NCBI GenBank assembly: GCA_903924985.1 | Contig: CAIYDT010000015.1 | Coordinates: 1-36,040, forward strand | Length of the DNA stretch: 36,040 nucleotides | Reading direction: 5' to 3' | Origin: an uncultured Acetobacteraceae bacterium | Lineage (GTDB): Bacteria; Pseudomonadota; Alphaproteobacteria; Acetobacterales; Acetobacteraceae | In this document: piece after piece, positions 35,223 through 36,040 of the stretch | How the letters are laid out: every line of letters starts with the position of its first letter | How positions within the stretch are numbered: position 1 is the stretch's first letter | Made by a program: the position numbers and the translations under genes | Notes under the pieces: generated by a model | The model's input: only the letters and a program-made list of their open reading frames with translations | Database searches by the model: none | Told to the model about the DNA's origin: nothing

Positions 35223-36040
35223 CGCCACGCCTTCAACCGCTCGGCCGCCTCGATCATATCCGCCTCCGGCCCACAATAAGAAAACCGCACAAACCGGTTC
35301 CCCCGCGTCCGGTCGAAATCCACCCCCGGCGTCACCGCCACCCCCGTCTCGGCCAGAATCCGAGCACAGAAGGCCATGCTGTCGTTTGACCGGTCGGAGA
35401 TATCGGCGAACAGATAGAACGCCCCCTCGGCGGGGCTCAGCCGGTCGAACCCGGCCTCCGGCAGCGCCTTCAGCAAATGATCCCGCGACCGGCGGTAGCG
35501 CGCGATGTTCAAACGCAGTTCGTCCTGGCAGTCGAACGCCGCCTCCGCCACCACCTGGGAGATATAGGGGGCGCTGATGAACATGTTCTGCGCCAGGCAT
35601 TCAATCGGCCGAACCAGATCCTCCGGCAAGATCATCCAGCCCACCCGCCAGCCGGTCATCGAGAAATACTTGGAGAAACTGTTGATCACCAAAGCACTCG
35701 GGCTCAGCGAGGCGGCGCTGGTAATCGCGCTCTCATAATGCAGCCCGTGATAAATCTCATCGCTGATCAGCCGCACGCCGTTCGTGTCGCACCACCGAGC
35801 GATGGCGGACAGTTCCTCCGGGTGCAGCATCGTCCCAACGGGGTTGCAGGGGCTGGCCACGATCAGACCATCCGGCCGAGGGTCCAACCGTTCCAGCATC
35901 GCCACGCTCGGCTGGAACCGCGTCTCCGGCCCCGCCTCCATGATCACCGGCACCATCCCCAACGCGGTGATAATGTTGACATACGGCGGGTAAAAAGGCG
36001 CCGCCATCGCCACCCGATCGCCCGGATCGAACGCCGCCAG
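35219..36040 (-). CDS. PLP-dependent aminotransferase class I/II (N-terminus cut by window edge)
   Basis: Fold-type I aminotransferase; 273 residues are visible and the frame stays open to the right edge, so the start lies outside. Seen in order from the edge: AFDPGDRVAMAAPFYPPYVNI, the substrate-binding SPCNPVG, LISDEIYHGLHYE (the Asp/Tyr pair holding the cofactor), and the Schiff-base lysine motif NSFSKYFSMTGWRVGW. The C-terminus holds FVRFSYCGPE with the substrate-carboxylate arginine. The family covers aspartate, aromatic and branched-chain aminotransferases; the substrate is not decidable. Confidence 0.92.
   Translation of the reverse strand: MAAFDPGDRVAMAAPFYPPYVNIITALGMVPVIMEAGPETRFQPSVAMLERLDPRPDGLIVASPCNPVGTMLHPEELSAIARWCDTNGVRLISDEIYHGLHYESAITSAASLSPSALVINSFSKYFSMTGWRVGWMILPEDLVRPIECLAQNMFISAPYISQVVAEAAFDCQDELRLNIARYRRSRDHLLKALPEAGFDRLSPAEGAFYLFADISDRSNDSMAFCARILAETGVAVTPGVDFDRTRGNRFVRFSYCGPEADMIEAAERLKAWR

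Overview
The window is about 36 kb of high-GC DNA with tightly packed genes, 1-4 bp start/stop overlaps and many solute-binding proteins with twin-arginine-like leaders. The gene content (TRAP transporters, a fused LivM-LivG protein, glmU-glmS, a class II DAHP synthase, a DUF3108-type protein) suggests an alphaproteobacterium, probably Acetobacteraceae or another Rhodospirillales. This taxonomic placement is inference.

Layout. 1-65: tail of an unidentified gene. 247-3881: a TRAP transporter (binding protein plus fused DctQM) followed by an enoyl-CoA hydratase. 3890-3940: a perfect bidirectional hairpin. 3948-6762 (minus): a second TRAP system with separate DctM, DctQ and DctP. 6972-11477: a branched-chain amino-acid-type ABC transporter (binding protein, LivH, fused LivMG, LivF). 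11595-12415: an 821-bp internally deleted IS66 remnant with intact 13-bp ends. 12468-14231: a lower-GC, Tat-exported metallophosphoesterase, probably acquired. 14488-14562: tRNA-Val(CAC). 14660-19432: DUF3108-like protein, phosphoglycolate phosphatase, then glmU and glmS behind three 21-bp-spaced repeats. 19555-20463: PhzF-like isomerase. 20618-24617 (minus): operon of a TPP enzyme, an SDR and a peptide-type binding protein. 24912-26135: orphan binding protein. 26167-28732 (minus): DAHP synthase plus a nicotinate phosphoribosyltransferase-like gene. 28793-29465: a MazE/MazF-type toxin-antitoxin pair with a palindromic operator. 34608-36040: small proteins and a truncated aminotransferase.

The standout is 29650-34520 (minus): a complete diversity-generating retroelement (DGR). 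In transcription order it has an HTH-like protein, a 674-residue target protein with two formylglycine-generating-enzyme (FGE/C-type-lectin) folds, an HRDC accessory protein, a DGR reverse transcriptase, and a 129-bp template repeat (TR). Each FGE domain of the target ends in its own variable repeat (VR). I aligned TR with both VRs by eye. VR1 differs from TR at 16 positions and VR2 at 14. Every difference lies at an adenine of the TR coding strand, and the 104 non-adenine positions are identical, which is the signature of adenine mutagenic retrohoming. All four genes overlap or are closely spaced and look like one operon. One gene carrying two diversified repeats fed by one TR, each followed by a GC-rich inverted repeat, is the most interesting feature here.
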